DNA from: Mercurialis annua
Lineage: Eukaryota > Streptophyta > Magnoliopsida > Malpighiales > Euphorbiaceae
DNA length: 64,000 nt
Reading direction: 5' to 3'
Assembly: GCF_937616625.2 (NCBI RefSeq)
Contig: NC_065571.1
Location: forward strand, 48,779,651-48,843,650
Part shown: positions 10,990 to 25,900 of the stretch, piece after piece
Position numbering within the stretch: the stretch's first letter is position 1
How the letters are laid out: every line of letters begins with the position of its first letter
The notes under the pieces: generated by a model
What the model saw: the letters and a program-made list of their open reading frames with translations, nothing else
Database searches by the model: none
What the model was told of the DNA's origin: nothing
Made by a program: the position numbers and the translations under genes

Positions 10990-11332
10990 ATATTTTCTAT
11001 CCTTCTAAGTTCTAACATGTGAAAATAAAAAAAGACAAATAAAATGCGACAAAAATAGTATTTTGTTTGTTTATAGATAAACACATAAAAATAAAAATAA
11101 AAATGAAATAATTATAAATTTTTTGTATTTGTACGGTTATTTATGCCGATGATATAAGTCTAAGGGTTTAAATGTACCTTTTCCCTACAGTCGAAGTCGA
11201 GGGGAAAATAAAACAGGCTTGAGGAGAAAGTCAGGTAGCGTCCATTAAATTAGAACCTCTCCGCTCCTCAACTGTTCTTCTCTGCTCAAAAATTAAATCT
11301 CAGAATCACAAAATTCAATACGAAACCTAAAA
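10990..11332 (+). promoter_or_regulatory. Upstream region and 5' UTR of the proteasome beta1 gene
   Basis: A pyrimidine-rich leader (CTCCGCTCCTCAACTGTTCTTC-like, about 11260-11282) precedes the ATG at 11333. No convincing TATA box was found, as is common for housekeeping genes. Element B ends only about 350 bp upstream of the ATG. Confidence 0.35.
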
Positions 11333-14282
11333 ATGGATCCAACAAATGCACCTCACTCCATGGGTACTACTATCATCGGCGTCACCTATAACGGCGGCGT
11401 CGTCCTCGGCGCCGACTCTCGCACCAGCACCGGTACTTTCCGTTACTGTTTTGCTTTTTCTTTCTTCTTTTAGGTTTAATCTGACTGACAAATAGACGGA
11501 AAGAGAAACTTTATGGTTCCGGTGATCTGTTTGTGATTTTTTAGGTATGTATGTCGCAAATAGGGCATCTGACAAAATTACTCAGCTCACTGACAATGTC
11601 TACGTTTGCCGTTCTGGATCGGTATTTTTTTCAATTCGTCTCTCTTTAAATTTCTTTCTATTCTGATTAATTGCAGTAGCCGGTAACCTAGCCGTGAAAT
11701 TAATAAAACTAGCTAAAACTAAGCTATGAAATTAATAAAACTTAGCTACTCCTGACAGATTATAACTATTTTCTTTGCAGGCTGCAGATTCTCAGATTGT
11801 ATCAGATTATGTGCGTTATTTCCTTCACCAGCATACGTGAGTTTTTTTCTCTTTTTTAAATTGATTTCAATTTCCTATAATAGTACAACACCTAATTAGT
11901 TTCACTGGTTCAACTAGATTTTGTTCATGAGTCACTGACCTTGTTGCAGACATAAATGGATTAGTGTTTCATGTACATTATGCTGTGAAATTGTTTTCTT
12001 TCTAAAATTTGTCGCTGTATTGCTTAGAATTTTATTCAGTTTGTGGCTCTTTATGGAAAATTTTCTCAAGTATTTGGTGCATCTTCTAAAAATATATTTC
12101 TGCATTTCTTGAGGAATTGATTATTGTGTTGATTCGAATGGCATTTTCATGGAAGAAAAGTCAATGGCTTCTTACTACTATAAATTCCTTGCTCGAAGCT
12201 TTAGATGTTTGCTTATCTATCATATTAGGACAACTACTCCAATGATACTCTGTTATATGTGGATTCATTTATAGAATGGTAGCTAAAGGCTAAAGCTAAC
12301 TAACATATATAGTTTAGTGAGCTCTAACTTGAGTTATTTCCACTGAATTATTGGAAGCATGCGTACATTCATTCATATTTTACTATCAATTGCAATCATT
12401 CTTAATTCTTAGGTTCTATGTTTTCTCTTGTTGATGATTTGACTTGCCTGTGTTTGTTTATGTATATGTTTCTTAAAAGAGCTGGAATTCCTACTTTTTG
12501 TTGGCACTCAAGCATTGCCCAGAGTCTCAGTTGATGTCAAAGTTGCATTTTCGATTGCTTTTATGTGTTTTCGTCTTTTGACTATCAATTATATGTGCAG
12601 AATACAGCTAGGGCAACCGGCTACAGTCAAAGTTGCTGCAAATCTAATTAGGTTAATTGCTTATAACAATAAGGTTAGTGTTTGGTTACAAATGGATATG
12701 AGAGCAAAAGAGAGGGTATGAATTTGCCATTTTAAATTCTGTCTGATATTCTGCTGTTTGTGAGGTTTGTGAATGAAAGTTGGAGATAAAGAGGTTGTAA
12801 ATTTTCAGTGATCTGTAGACTGTATTCTTTTTTTCTTCTTTCTCAAACTTATGTCTAAATACTGCAGAATATGCTTCAAACTGGCCTTATTGTTGGTGGA
12901 TGGGACAAGTATGAAGGTGGAAAAATTTATGGAATTCCTCTTGGCGGAACAGTAATAGAACAGCCTTTTGCTATTGGAGGTATTTGTTCTCCCACAAGTT
13001 TACATTATGATACTGCACCCCAGTTTGACGACTAAGATCAATTACATTGCTGTGACCTTAAATCTCAGTTTAGTATTTTTTTCTTGGCGCATCTGTATGG
13101 ACAACGATCTGATTGTCTATGTGGTTGCTAGATCTGGTAAAAGTGGTGATTAAGGAATATTGTAAGTTCAAGGGATAATGATGAAATCAAGCTGTTAGAT
13201 TCTCTGTGTGGAACCAATAATTATGTGCCCATTGTACTAATTAGTATTCTTATGGTCATCAATCATCTATACCATAAGCTTGTATGGTAATGTTTTCTGC
13301 TAACGACTTCCTTTGTTAGAACTTGAAGATATAATGCCAAACTAAATCCAAAAGTGCTCATGTTATTGTTAACATACAAGCAGGCACTGCTTATACATGT
13401 AAACACATATTCAAGGTGCAGATACACGAGAAATAGTGCCAACCTGAATGAAAATATCGATGTGCCCATTGTACTAGTTAAAATACTTATGTTTGCTCCT
13501 TGTACTTTTTTTTCTGCTTGTACTTGGTAACCAATGTTCCCCAAGATACTGAGTACAGCTTGCATAATGATGGGTTTGTAGGATCCGGCTCTAGTTACTT
13601 GTATGGATTCTTTGATCAAGCATGGAAAGAAGGAATGACTAAAGAAGAAGCTGAGGTATGTATAAATGCAAATGAAAAAGATTATTTTTGGATAAATTTG
13701 GTAAATGCTCTTCGATGATTGATAGGACTTGATTAGATTTAGGGTTATATCTTGCAAAATATTACAATGTTAGAGCTACGGTAGTTTGTCCTCTTTAAAA
13801 CCTAAGCTTTTAGTGGTGGAAGTACAGATTTAAAATTTATTTGCCGGTCTCGTCATTTAATTTTCTTCTTCTGAATAAGTATTATTGATTTAAATGGCCG
13901 GATATGAGCTTCAATGCACCCGTGTTTCTTAGTAAGAGTAGTGGTTGTGGTTATAGCTTGGATGGTAACAGGAAATTGATGCTTTGTTGCAGCAATTAGT
14001 AGTGAAGGCAGTTTCTTTGGCGATTGCAAGAGATGGTGCTAGCGGTGGTGTTGTACGCACGGTCATTGTAAGATGCGTTTAGCAGTGAACTGATATTGTA
14101 GTGACTTATTTTTGAGCAGACTGTTAACCAAATATATTTATGGATGACAGATAAATTCTGAAGGAGTGAAAAGAAACGTCTATTCTGGTGACGCTCTTCC
14201 ACTGTGGCATGAAGAGCTGGAGCCACAGAATTCACTGTTGGATATACTAAACGCATCCAGTCCGGAGCCAATGAACATATGA
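11333..14282 (+). CDS. PBA1: 20S proteasome subunit beta type-6 (beta1, caspase-like)
   Basis: Catalytic beta1 subunit of the 20S proteasome core, which cleaves after acidic residues in the nucleus and cytosol. Eight exons: 11333-11432, 11545-11621, 11781-11836, 12601-12673, 12868-12979, 13582-13655, 13993-14067 and 14151-14282. Together they give 232 residues, the normal length for plant PBA1. After an 11-residue propeptide ending HSMG comes the catalytic Thr12 (mature Thr1). Asp and Lys at mature positions 17 and 33 are present in LGADSRT and NRASDK. The typical [13 protein letters not shown] and the C-terminal [15 protein letters not shown] follow. All junctions are GT-AG and in frame. It matches plant PBA1 almost throughout. 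No defects seen. Confidence 0.97.
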
Positions 14283-14713
14283 TGGGAGCGGAAGATGCAG
14301 CTGTTGGTTGTGGAATATGATTTGAATGAGAATCAATCTGTAGTTTTTGAATATTTATTGAACTGAGTTGAAATGTTGTCTGTTTTTGGGCATAGAATTC
14401 ATGTGTGGTAACTGAGAGGTTAGTTTAGCTATACATCACATGCATGACACAAAAACGACGCCTGAATATGCTTTGCTTTAGATATGGAGGTTCCACACCA
14501 TGTTTCTTCTAAGTTGATGATACCATTAATTTATCGTTGGGTATGCACTACTTTTGTCTTATAAAGAAATTATACATTTTAAAAGAGAGTTGAAATAATT
14601 AAAGTAAATATAATAATATAAATTTATTTAGAGAATCAGATAGACTTATTTATATGGGATGTTTTATACTTGTGAATTATATAAATATATAATAAAGAAT
14701 TAAATTTTTAAAT
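14283..14713. other. 3' flank of the proteasome gene
   Basis: Contains the presumed 3' UTR and AT-rich spacer up to the next transposon. No further gene seen. Confidence 0.4.
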
Positions 14714-14722
14714 GTATTATAT

Positions 14723-15572
14723 TGAACAAATGATCAGTTTGCCCCATCAACTTGGCACGAAAGAGTTGATCTTTCGTATGAGATCGTGAAACTGGATCAA
14801 ACAAATCAGGTTAGAGATAATTATGATAATTATGATTCCGCCATTGATCATAGACCGTGATTGAATTATTATTTTTTTATAAATTTTATAAAATGAAAAT
14901 ATCAATCACTTCTTGATTCATCGATCGCTTTCTTTTACCTCGTCTCTTCATTAATTATTAAATTCTTTATTAAAGCTAGCTTGTTCAAAATGACAAGCTC
15001 GTGAAACTGGATCAAACAAATCCATTGCTATGCTAAATCAAATCAAATACACTTTTTCTCGCCCCTCGCTTTACACTGTTTGAAACACCTCATAAAAATG
15101 GTAAAAAGTTTAAAAATAATTTTAATACTTTAAAAAAAATTCAAATTAGTACTTGAAGATTTTTAAAAATTAAATAATAATAATAATTCCTACGATTAAA
15201 AAAATTCATATATTATTATTATTATTCTTTTTAAAGATTTTATTTTACTTTTTTCATCCCTCCACCCACCGGTAACCGCCGCCCGTTCGAGAAGGAGCCA
15301 GCGCTCCTCGTACGAACACGGGTTTTTAGTGAGTGTCAAAGTCAGCGGCAGTTTCCGGTGGGTGTGGCAGTCGTAAAGTTAAAATGGAGCGGAGACGGAA
15401 GTCAGAATATTGAGGTGAATTGATCCGGTTTTGCATGGGGGAGGGGGTATCCCACTCTATTTGAATGTTCTTATCCATTTTGCCAAGTTATGAGTTTTTT
15501 TGATCCATTTCACGAGGTTGAACCATTTTGATCTTTCGTGCCAAGTTGAGGGGGTGAATTGATCCTTTGTTC
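14723..15572. mobile_element. Non-autonomous long-TIR element, family O
   Basis: Inverted ends read (T)GAACAAATGATCAGTTTGCC on the left and the complement of CGAACAAAGGATCAATTC on the right. Both continue into CCCTCAACTTGGCACGAAAG-like arms. Flanks GTATTATAT (14714-14722) and GTATTTTAT (15573-15581) form a 9-bp duplication with one mismatch. The interior is AT-rich with one GC-rich island near 15255-15370. No gene. Confidence 0.75.
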
Positions 15573-15813
15573 GTATTTTATTTGAAGAATATGAATATTA
15601 AATTAACGTTTAAAAAAAACAAAAAAGATCTGATGGATATAAAAAATAGGAGACAGACAGATTAAATGGGGCAATTGAAAGATTAGTTGGGACACGGAGA
15701 GCCGTCCTTTTAAGAGGCATAGTTTTGTTAATTTGGCAATTTATTATTGTACAAATAAGTAGAAGGACGGAATATTTTTTTAAAAAAGAGATCAAATAAA
15801 ACTAAAAAAGAGG

Positions 15814-16616
15814 ATGGCGAGCAGCTCAGAGGGGCACAAAGTGTTCGTGTATGGAAGCCTGCTAGCGGACGATGTCGTTGGAGTGCTGCTGAAACGCGTC
15901 CCTCAGTCATCTCCAGCTATCCTCCATGGCTTGTCTGTTTTTAATACTCAAATCATTTTCATTCTTCAATTAACCAATATGATTATGATAGTGTATTCGT
16001 GTTGCACTGCAGCCATAGGTTTAGCATAAAAGGACGTGTTTATCCTGCCATTCTACCCGTCCCCAAGAAGCAAGTCACCGGCAGGGTCTGTCTCTTCCCC
16101 TGTAATTAAGTGTTTGGAGTTTATGCAAATTAATTTGTTTCTGTGGGTTGTTGATCAGGTGCTGTTCGGGATCAGTGATGGAGAACTAGACGTTTTAGAT
16201 ACGTTCGAGGATGTTGAATATCAAAGAACAAGCGTCGACGTCATCACGGTACGCTCCGTCTCTTCTGTTTCATAATTCTCATACCAAATTTCTCTTGCTA
16301 CTAATTAATTTATTCCATCACTGCTCTAGGATGGTGATGATAAATTACTACAAACTCATACTTATGTTTGGGGTGACGTTAGCGATCCTAACTTGTTTGG
16401 CGACTGGGATTTTGAGGTATAATTTTACATACTCTCTCTTCCTTGTTACCTTTTTTTAGTTATGTGTTAATCAATGAATGAATGAAATAGGAATGGAAAA
16501 AGACGCATATGGAAGATTTCCTCCAGATGACTTGTGGTTTTGTGCAAGAGTTGCAACTGCCCGATTCCAAGCCTAGAGTCGCAACTTACGATTCCTTTTT
16601 TCCTCACCAAACATGA
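15814..16616 (+). CDS. AIG2-like protein (gamma-glutamyl cyclotransferase fold)
   Basis: A small soluble protein of the AIG2-like family, named after Arabidopsis avirulence-induced gene 2; the fold is that of gamma-glutamyl cyclotransferases, but the substrate of plant members is not settled. Exons 15814-15932, 16013-16085, 16159-16248, 16330-16416 and 16491-16616 give 164 residues, the usual family length. Visible motifs: VFVYGSLLADDVV near residue 10 (the YGSL substrate loop), HRFSIKGRVYPAI, then LDTFEDVEYQR, which holds the conserved acidic residue of the active site, and YVWGDVSDPNLFGDWDFEEW. The start is the first ATG of the frame and the frame stays open across all junctions. Independent of its neighbours. 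Confidence 0.93.
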
Positions 16617-16957
16617 CGATGAGGACGCTTTCATTCAGATTATATTTGTCCACCTTATTGTAAAACCAGTTACAGATTTGTGCATGCATTATATCTGCTT
16701 CACAAGACATTCAATTATTTGTTTGTGCACTTAGATATATGATACGCTAATGATGCAACCACTAGATTGCAGCGCCAACCAATACTGCAACTGTTAGCTT
16801 TCAACAATTTATTCGCTTTCTTAAGCATTGAAACATGACTAAAAGAGATGAATGTTATTTATTAATTGTTTCCTACACATTGATCTGACTACATTAAATA
16901 CCAGAGGGAGACAAACTGCGGTGAATTCCAAATTTCCCTACAATTTCTCTGGTTACG
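16617..16957. other. Convergent 3' regions of two genes
   Basis: Only about 340 bp separate the stop of the AIG2-like gene (+) from the stop of the arabinokinase gene (-). The segment must hold both 3' UTRs. No other feature seen. Confidence 0.5.
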
Positions 16958-19900
16958 TTAAATAGGAGAGGAAGCAGCAGAAGACGGACGGCGATGAATT
17001 CTCAGATACCCAAAATTTGCAGCCCCAGGAGATGAACCTTCAAATATAAATGGCAAATATCCAGTTGCAGCTTTGTACCTTTGTTGAACCTGTATGTTCA
17101 TAAACCAACCAAGGAAGCTTAAATAAGACACATTCCTAAACCACAACCATGCAGAGGGCACGTAAAATTAGTTTTGGAGAAACAAGCACTCTAATTACCT
17201 CAAAAATCTGTTGGCTGCTGCGCAGACAGTTCCTACCAATGACACACACTGTTCCACCAGAACCTCCACCAGTTATTTTTGCTCCATAAAGTGTTCCATC
17301 ATCAGACTTGGAAGATTTACTATGTTGCATCTCTTGTACTAATCGCACCAGCCTGTCTGTTCCACCAGACCCAAGTCCACAATCACCATAGCTGTAGTGA
17401 CACTGTCAAACAAGTTTGGAATCAACCACTGATTGCATATTTTCCATAATTCGATACAAATCACACATCATGCTCCAATAAATGAGCAATGGAATAGTCC
17501 TCCAAAACAAGAGTTGTGAAAATACCTGATACAACAATTCTCCAAGAGCCGTCAGTTGCTCATGTGACGTTGCAGAAGACAGCAATGCTTTGAAGGCCTA
17601 AGATCAAAATGTCAAATAACTGACTTTTTTTTAGCATATATACATATAAATTTGTTGCTATATCAGCTCATTCAAATTTCTGAACGTATAATAACGAGAT
17701 GATAGATCACATGTATTCATAGTACTAACCATGACTCGGAAGTTTTCATAGATAGGGTGTTTAGCAGGTGCTCTCACACCATATGTGAGATTTGGATCAA
17801 TTGTGGTGACAGGATCATTGTGATCACTATACTTCTCCAAAAATGCCTCACCAAGAATGGATTCAGGAAGTATCTTAGAGTAAAGAGCTTCGTATCTGCA
17901 AAATGAAATTAAGTGAAAGAAATAACAATCTGTTCTACTTAAAAATGGTATAACTAGATAAGGCTTGAAGCATAATAAATAACTAGTCAATGTCCTTTTG
18001 TACAAATCTTACTAGAGCATGACTGAGACTGGGAGTTAAAAAAAGGGAATTAAACTGCAATCAAATTATTCCAACTAAATTTTAGAAAGAAAACCAATAA
18101 TATTTTTGTAACTTTCCAAAAAAACTCATGTCTTGCATGTGGTTTTATATATGTCATAAGCCATAGTTCCAACCAAGAAACTCCTACCTGTGTGGAGGTA
18201 AATTGCACAAGTAATCTAGTATAGCCTCTGGTTTGAACAATTCAATTCCATCATCTTCCAGTTCATCAATGGCCGACCCATTAACACCAGACAATGACCT
18301 AGACAACAGAGCAGATGCTGTAGACTTTATCATCCTTCGACCCATGAATGCCCCAATTCTCACTGATCCATAGTCGGCACCACCAACACTGCCAAAGAAG
18401 AATGAAAATAATAAGATATTGGAATGCTGAAATTTATCAAGGACCATTCTTTCTTACAATAATCAGTGATACCTTCAACATCACATGATTTAAACACAAG
18501 TCCTGACATTGAAATGAGCTAAAGATGACCAATAAAATGTATTATAAAAGAAAAATCAGGGTTGATCACTTGACGGTCACATAGGCAGAATTTAACCTCT
18601 ACAAAATAACTATCACAACCACAAAAGAACAGCAGAATATAGGGGAGGGCTGGGGTTGGAAAGTGTCATGGTGTCATTTATGAAAGAAAATGAAAATAGA
18701 AAAGGCACATTGATCTCTTCTTTAACTTTTCAACAAGAAAACGATATCTAACCTTTTGCAGTATTATTAAGAGAAAACATGGACTTCTTTTTGAAATCGG
18801 AGAAAATATTTACAACTCAACATCTCTAATAAGGAAGCACAAATCATGGGAAAAATAGAGATTTAAAGATCACATACCTGTGACGTATCCCTGAATCAAT
18901 TCCCCAGAATCGAATGTGGGTAGGGATTTCTACTAGACCAATTACTTCAGCAGGCTTTATAAATTACAAGGCAAAATGTGGCATTAATTAGTATACATTT
19001 GAAACATCATTTCCAAACTAATTGAAAGTAGCACCAAAATTATACCTGGCAAACCATTGCAAGAAGTTTGTTGGCTTCACCACATACTGAGGTCATCTGG
19101 TCCATTACACCACATGGAGCTCCAACAATGTGATTCTCCACCTGAGAAATAGTTACATGATCAGAATATCTCTATAATTTGCATGATTTAAGATGAAGCT
19201 ACTAATAGAATTTCTCAATAGGAAGGCTGTGTAATATCAAACCTTCTGGCAGAGCAAAGCCATGTCTCGCGGACTGATGTTCAATCCTAGAAAATGAAAA
19301 GATTGTTTAAGTGAATAACTTCTCCAAAATCAGATGGATGCAAATTCAAGAATTGACAACCAGCACAAAATAGCTAAAATAGTAATTGTGTTCCAATAAT
19401 CCAAAAGCAAGCTTCCAAGGAAAGGAGAATATTGCTTGAAATTAAAGGTAGTATCATATCAAATATTCAGTTGGTAGTCTTCAATATCGATATCAAAATA
19501 AAAATCAAACTTTAACTCCAAAAAAGTTCAGATATAGAATTGGATTACTATTGACATTGAAGGGGTATTTTGTTTAAAGGTGTATTTTCTTACGAATATT
19601 AGCTGCTAGGAGCTACTTTCCTAATTAAAAGAAGTGCTAATCTAAATGATTTCCACAACAATTAAGGATATTCAATAGGTGGAAAGGCCCTAATCTGGAA
19701 AAAACATTTACAGAATGAAGGTTCACTTTGAACCAGTCAAAAGGAAAAAAAATTGCTTCCTAATGCTTCCAAACATGATTGCTTAGCAAATAATTCACAA
19801 TGATCTAAGACTTGAACACTTCAGAAAAGTGCCAACTATTAGATTGTGGCTATGTAGATATTTATCCTCTATCAGAATATCAAAATTAAAAACTTTTTAT

Positions 19901-22900
19901 AAAGGTAATCACCATGAGCTGCAGCTATAGCAGACATGCTAGCAACCTCGACAGAGGCAGAAGAAGATACACCTTTCCCTTCCGGAACTGCTGATGAAAC
20001 CTGTACAGTTGTACATAAGGAATTAATTCAGAGTACTTAACCTCACAAGTCACATAACAGCAAGTTATGAAAATTCTTCAAAATTCATACTCTGACATTT
20101 AAAAGTTATATTTCCTAATGCCGAATGAGCTTTAGAAGGTGAATTTAAAATTTAACTGCAACGCAGTAGCTTATCTGAATCTCTATTAGATTAAGCCAAT
20201 GTAGCTACAATTATAAGAAGAGTCTCTTACTTTATAGTTTGTAGGCCTCCATCTTTGCCATTATCAATAGAATATTACTTTCCAGGCAAACAATTTTCAG
20301 CTGAAATTTTTGTTCTTTTCTAATTAATGGAACCACTCCCAAGACACAAAAAAAGAAAAAGATAAACTAATGAATAAGATTAACATTTTGCAACAGAGAT
20401 TCATTGCTAAGTTATCATTTACGAAAATGATTTAAATCACCTTATGCATTTAGTTTTAACTACCAAATTCTTTTTGGGCTATGATTACTAGATTTTTTCT
20501 TCCATATATCTACTGTGTCCTTTAGAGGTGAAATAAACACATTTCTAACTTGATACTGCAAGTTTGGAATGGTCCAGCTTTCTGCAAGAATATAAGCTAT
20601 AGCATTACTAGTTACAAACTGAAAGCTAAACACAGAAATAAGAAGTTGAAGAATGCCACTTTACTGTGGCACATATTTCCAGAAAAGATAAAAATGGTAA
20701 AAACTATATCAGATTTATTTTAGATGAATTCCAGTTAACATCAATAGAAAAGAATAAAAGAGCAGGAATTCACAAATCATTAATCCAGAATCAAGAACAT
20801 ATTTCAGAGAATAAAGAATGCAAGGTAGTACCAGCATGCTGATACTATCCTCAAAGCGTACACCTAATTCTATCATCAAAACAAGAATGGTCCCTGCAAC
20901 ATAAGCAGCCCACCTACAGAAGAAACCATATGAGTGAAACATGATATACTAGTTGCATATCCAATAAAATAGAAGGGTGACTGGAATCAAGAGAAAAAAA
21001 CAAAGAGAAGGTGAACTACTTTTGTGATGGGTCTTGGGCAAAATATTTCCTAGCTTTCTCATATGACATTGGTTTGTCCCCATCCATAAAATCAGCAAGG
21101 TCCATGTCAAAAGTTGGGCCACGATTGCTCAACTCTGATCCATAGGATACCTAAGGAGATCAAGCATAAAGATAAATGAACAGAAATCAGCAAAAGTATG
21201 TTAAGACTGCAAGACCTATACAAAGATCATACCCTTGACATTTGAACAAATCCTGAGAGAAACAAATCATATTCGGTCAATTTCTTTCCTAATGCTTCAC
21301 GAAAAAATGACGATTTTAGGATGTCATTGTCGTCAAATTTATGAACTGTATGTCTTAAATATGAAAAAATAGCTGAAGGGGTAGTTGGATAGAAATTGGT
21401 AAATTTGGAACTGAAAAGAAAGAAATCCTCTGTCAACTTACAATTTGCAGAACAGGAGTAGGTTTTAGTCCCTTTTCACTTTGCCTCGCCTGGGCATGCT
21501 TCCAGAGCCTGTGTTTACTTGGGTAATTCCTTTGGACAGCAGCATGACAAGCTTCTCGTATAGGCATCTAGCAAAAAGCATTCATTTATTATAGTTTGAA
21601 GTCCAAACTTAACTTATAATTAATATTTCTATTTTATAAATATATTTAAATACTGTTTCTGAGTGGGCCCCACCAAACGCCAGTGATGTCGCCTGAGATG
21701 CTTCACAATATCAGACAAGAAAATGAAAAATCTAACCTGCAAGACGAGACTTCCTGAATAGTCAGCAATTCCTCCCATTACATCGAGTCGTCCAGGTGCT
21801 CTTGCTACAAAAATATCTTCCTGTTCGAAAATATCATAGCACATTGCAGCCAATCCAAAATTTGGATCAAGCAAACAAATGTCATTATTACAGAGCAAAT
21901 AGAGTATCAACATAGTCATAAAAAAATCTTAATTTTTTAATTAAAAAGAAAATGGACACTTTTTAATGCAGTATTAACATTGAGTTTAAAGCATTAAATC
22001 GCAGAACTTAATTAAATGGACATTCAACCGGTTGCATAAATATCAAATACCTCCCAATTAAAAAGTCCTGCAGCAGCCTTCCGCTCTCGCATCTGGCGCT
22101 TCTCAGCATTCTTTTCAGATTCATATACAGAATCTAGCTCTGCTAAACTCTTTAAGAAACTCATTGTATCTGAAAGACCTTGAATATCTCCATGAAGAAT
22201 GTCAAAATCATCGGTGCATCTAGATAAGTTATAGGAAGATGTTAAGACTTTATGAGGTTGAATACTTGAATCTATCATCAACTTAAGAAGGTTTACTGAG
22301 GACAAAACTCACTCGATTGCTTGTGGTCCATCCTCATATCTTTTTGAAACTGGTGATCCAAAAGACTTGTTTAGTTCATTTTCAGCATTTGCATACCATT
22401 CTGGAATGCTTATGTCTCGTCCAGGAACTCTTTGTAATTGATATCCAAGAATTATAGCATCACGCAATCGCCTTGCCCCACTTAACTAAATTTTAGTAAT
22501 GCAAAATAATTAAATGGGAATAGTCATTAATCAAAACAATAATATATTAGGACGACTGAGAGTCTGCTTTTATAAGAAATTTTTACATGTTTAAAAGTCT
22601 GTATGTGGGTGTTGATACACTTTACAAAGAGAACTGTTTTTTTCTACTAGATAAAGATAAAATCATCATCTTTCTAAATAAATAAATTAAATATAAAATA
22701 GAATAGAATAGGGTCAAGATGCAAAGGCCGCATTGGTATTTCGGAAGCAGCCATAAGAATTAAGTATTGAAAAGGAACAAATAGAGCTTTGAAATATCAA
22801 GATATAATTGACAAACTGCAGCTTTCCAAATGGCTTAGATCAGCGTAGAGTTGATATACCATTCTTTAGCATACGATTGAAAGGTTTCTTACCAGTAAGA

Positions 22901-25900
22901 TGGTTCAGTATTGATACATGGAGCAACAAAAAATTACAGGGAAGAATGTTTTATGCTCAGCATAAATATCTACTAAAAAGAAATTTTCCTCAGTGTTATC
23001 TCCTAAAAGCAATAACATTTCATCTAAAACACACTTGTTTTAATAGTATAAACTAAAGTGGCCACTGCCTCAATAAATCAAAACTAGCATCAATAATTAG
23101 ATATCAAAAATCGCCTTTTCACTTTGTAAAGAAAAATAGTTGTTTTTACCTTATTTGAAGCATAATTGTTACCAATAGCTGTCTCTTGTAAAATGTGCGC
23201 TGCCGCCTTCACACAAAATATTAGACACCATCCTTAAAAATGAGTGAACACTTGAGCACGCAGTTTAAGTAATAAAAATTTGGAAAATATTGGAGTTTGA
23301 AGTAGAAAATACCTCGCCACCGTTACTGCCTTCCTCATAGCAAGGTCTCAAGCTAATTGCACGTTCAAGGTAAGGTTTCCAATGACCTATTAGTAGATCT
23401 CTCCTAATCATCTCGACGCCACTTTGATAATACTGTTTCAAAATATGGCATCTCACCAACATTAGAACCATGTGGAAATAAGGAGGGAAGAAGAAATGAT
23501 AGCACAAGCAATCAATTTTAAGTACCTCCAGCATATTTCTCAAAAAGGGTTCTTCATTGAAATAATCTCTGCGTACAAAGACAAATGGTAACTTATATGC
23601 CAGAGCTTCACTGACTGTACCATACCCAATTTTTCCTGGAATAACAGGTGTATCATTAACTTAAGTTCTTCACTGTTAAACTAGATAAGTTGCTCAAAGT
23701 TTCACACATACCAAGCATACAATCTGATGCAGCAATAAGATCAGGTGTATAAGCATCTTTTGCAAGCTTTATGAAATTTGGTGGAAGCTCTTGGCTCTCA
23801 GAAGCACCACAAACCTGTCATTAACAAAAGATTCAATGTACAGCTGACAGCACACATACCCAGTTTGAAGGTGGGGAAGTTATGCTAAAAAAGCTACCAG
23901 GCATAGCCAACCAGAAGGTAAGTACTCTTCCTTTAACTTCCACCCAGCTGGCTGCAAGGGATGGAAAAATAATTGGAGTGAAAAATTGAATGAACTGAAC
24001 CTGCTTAACTTACAAGGACATAATCTATAGTAAGAAATTTGAACAGACAAGATTTGCACGGATAGTTCCAACCTAGCACAAAAAATCATTATTCTTACCT
24101 GTCCGCCAAAATTGAGGATAACCAGCTTCACATCATCACTGATGCCGAGTTCCTTTCTTACCTATAAGATGAAATGTAGAAGATCTACATCAAAAATTAT
24201 TTATATGTCGGGCAGGGAACAGCTACTAAGTGCTGCAATATGATACCTCCTTGCGGGACTTGTGCAACCTCCTCACAACAAGCGGTACATCAATAACATC
24301 ACGGAAGGCAGGCACTGTAAAGAGAAAGAGCATCACATCAGCCATTGAATGCAATCCAAATAAATTTCAAGCACCATGTATGAATCACCAGTTTTCATGA
24401 GGATGCGTAGGAAACGACATACTTGGGCAATATCCTGGGAGGCGGATTAAGAATTCACAATGAGAATAATCTTCTGCAATCTATGACCATTTTGAAAAAG
24501 AAACAGAAAATTAAGCACAGTTGAATATCATTCACTTGAGAATTAACCGAAATTAAAGGCAGATAAAAGCTTCAAGATCTGCCGGTTTCCTCATTAAGCA
24601 TTTCTTTTATAAGAAATGAATTCACTGTTATTGCAAAAAAAAAAAGGATTTGAATAATGACATGAAACCTATCTATAAAAGTACGGGGGATATGAGAAAG
24701 TTTTCTGTTGTATCACCTTACAAAACCCTCAATCAACCATGCTCTTCTCAGCTAACGGTCAATGAGACAATGCTCAGATATCTTAAGAAGAACAAAAGAG
24801 ATATTATATGCCTCCAATAAATCAGTTGTATTTTTATAAATAAAAAAATTTACAGATACTTTTGTAAATATTTTTAAAATTTTAGATATTTTTGTCATCG
24901 TTCCTAAAAAAAAATGTATAAGTTGAACAAAATATATAGAAAAGGGTCCACCCCAGAACCTGAAGAAATGCTTTCTTCTTTACTAGAGACAGGAAAAGAA
25001 GAAAAGAAATAAAATATGAGAATGAAATGGAAAAAGAGTGAGAATCTTTAGTTTTCTTTTTTCCATCAGATATATGCTGTTCGCTCATTTCCCTCTCAAC
25101 TCCAAAAGGTACAGGGTACTGGGTAGATTGGTGAGAAGGACGTGAAGGGGATTGCAAGGCATGCCAGTGGTTGCATCCCCTACCATCAAATTATAAGCGT
25201 ACTTTGAGGTTCAAAAAGGGGCATTTGCTAGGGTGGAAATTTGCATCTACACTAATACTAATACACAGAACTATGACCAGACCAAATCAAAACAAAGCAT
25301 TTACCGGCCACTAAAAAGGAGTTATGCTTGTAATTAAAAAAAAGCAACAATAAGTTGGACAATCACTAGTTACCTGCCAAACTATAGAACGATGATGATA
25401 TCCAGCAGCCATCACATACTCTGCATAGATAAAGTCCCAACTGCACAAAACATAGAAAAAACAAGACAAAAAAAAGACATTGAAATTTTGTCTAGTTACT
25501 TGCCTAGGAGCACTTGAAGCAAGAACCAAATTGGTTTCATTGCAAATTAGAACACAAGAACATGAGTTAATGAAATTATATTTGCTAAAAGAAAAATAAC
25601 ATGCTAAAAGTTAGGGCCTGCACATAAATTGAAGCAAAATAAGACACATAACAATAAACGTAGTAATAACAAAGTACCTAAAGTTGGTGACACACACAGA
25701 TCGAATTCCAGCATCAGCTGCTGCACGGCAGGCAACTGGAACTACATCAGAGACCTGATATGGTAGGAGGGCACATTTTATTTGAATTTGTCATGTCCAT
25801 TGTTAGTGAATTAAGAACTAATAACCAATAAACGTAAATAAATACCACTAAATCGGCTTTGATGGAGTTAAGCCACTCCGTTTCTGTTGCCAAAATAGAC

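Noticed and set aside
13263..13757. A 164-codon minus-strand open frame
   Set aside because: It overlaps proteasome exon 6 and its introns on the opposite strand and has no family features.
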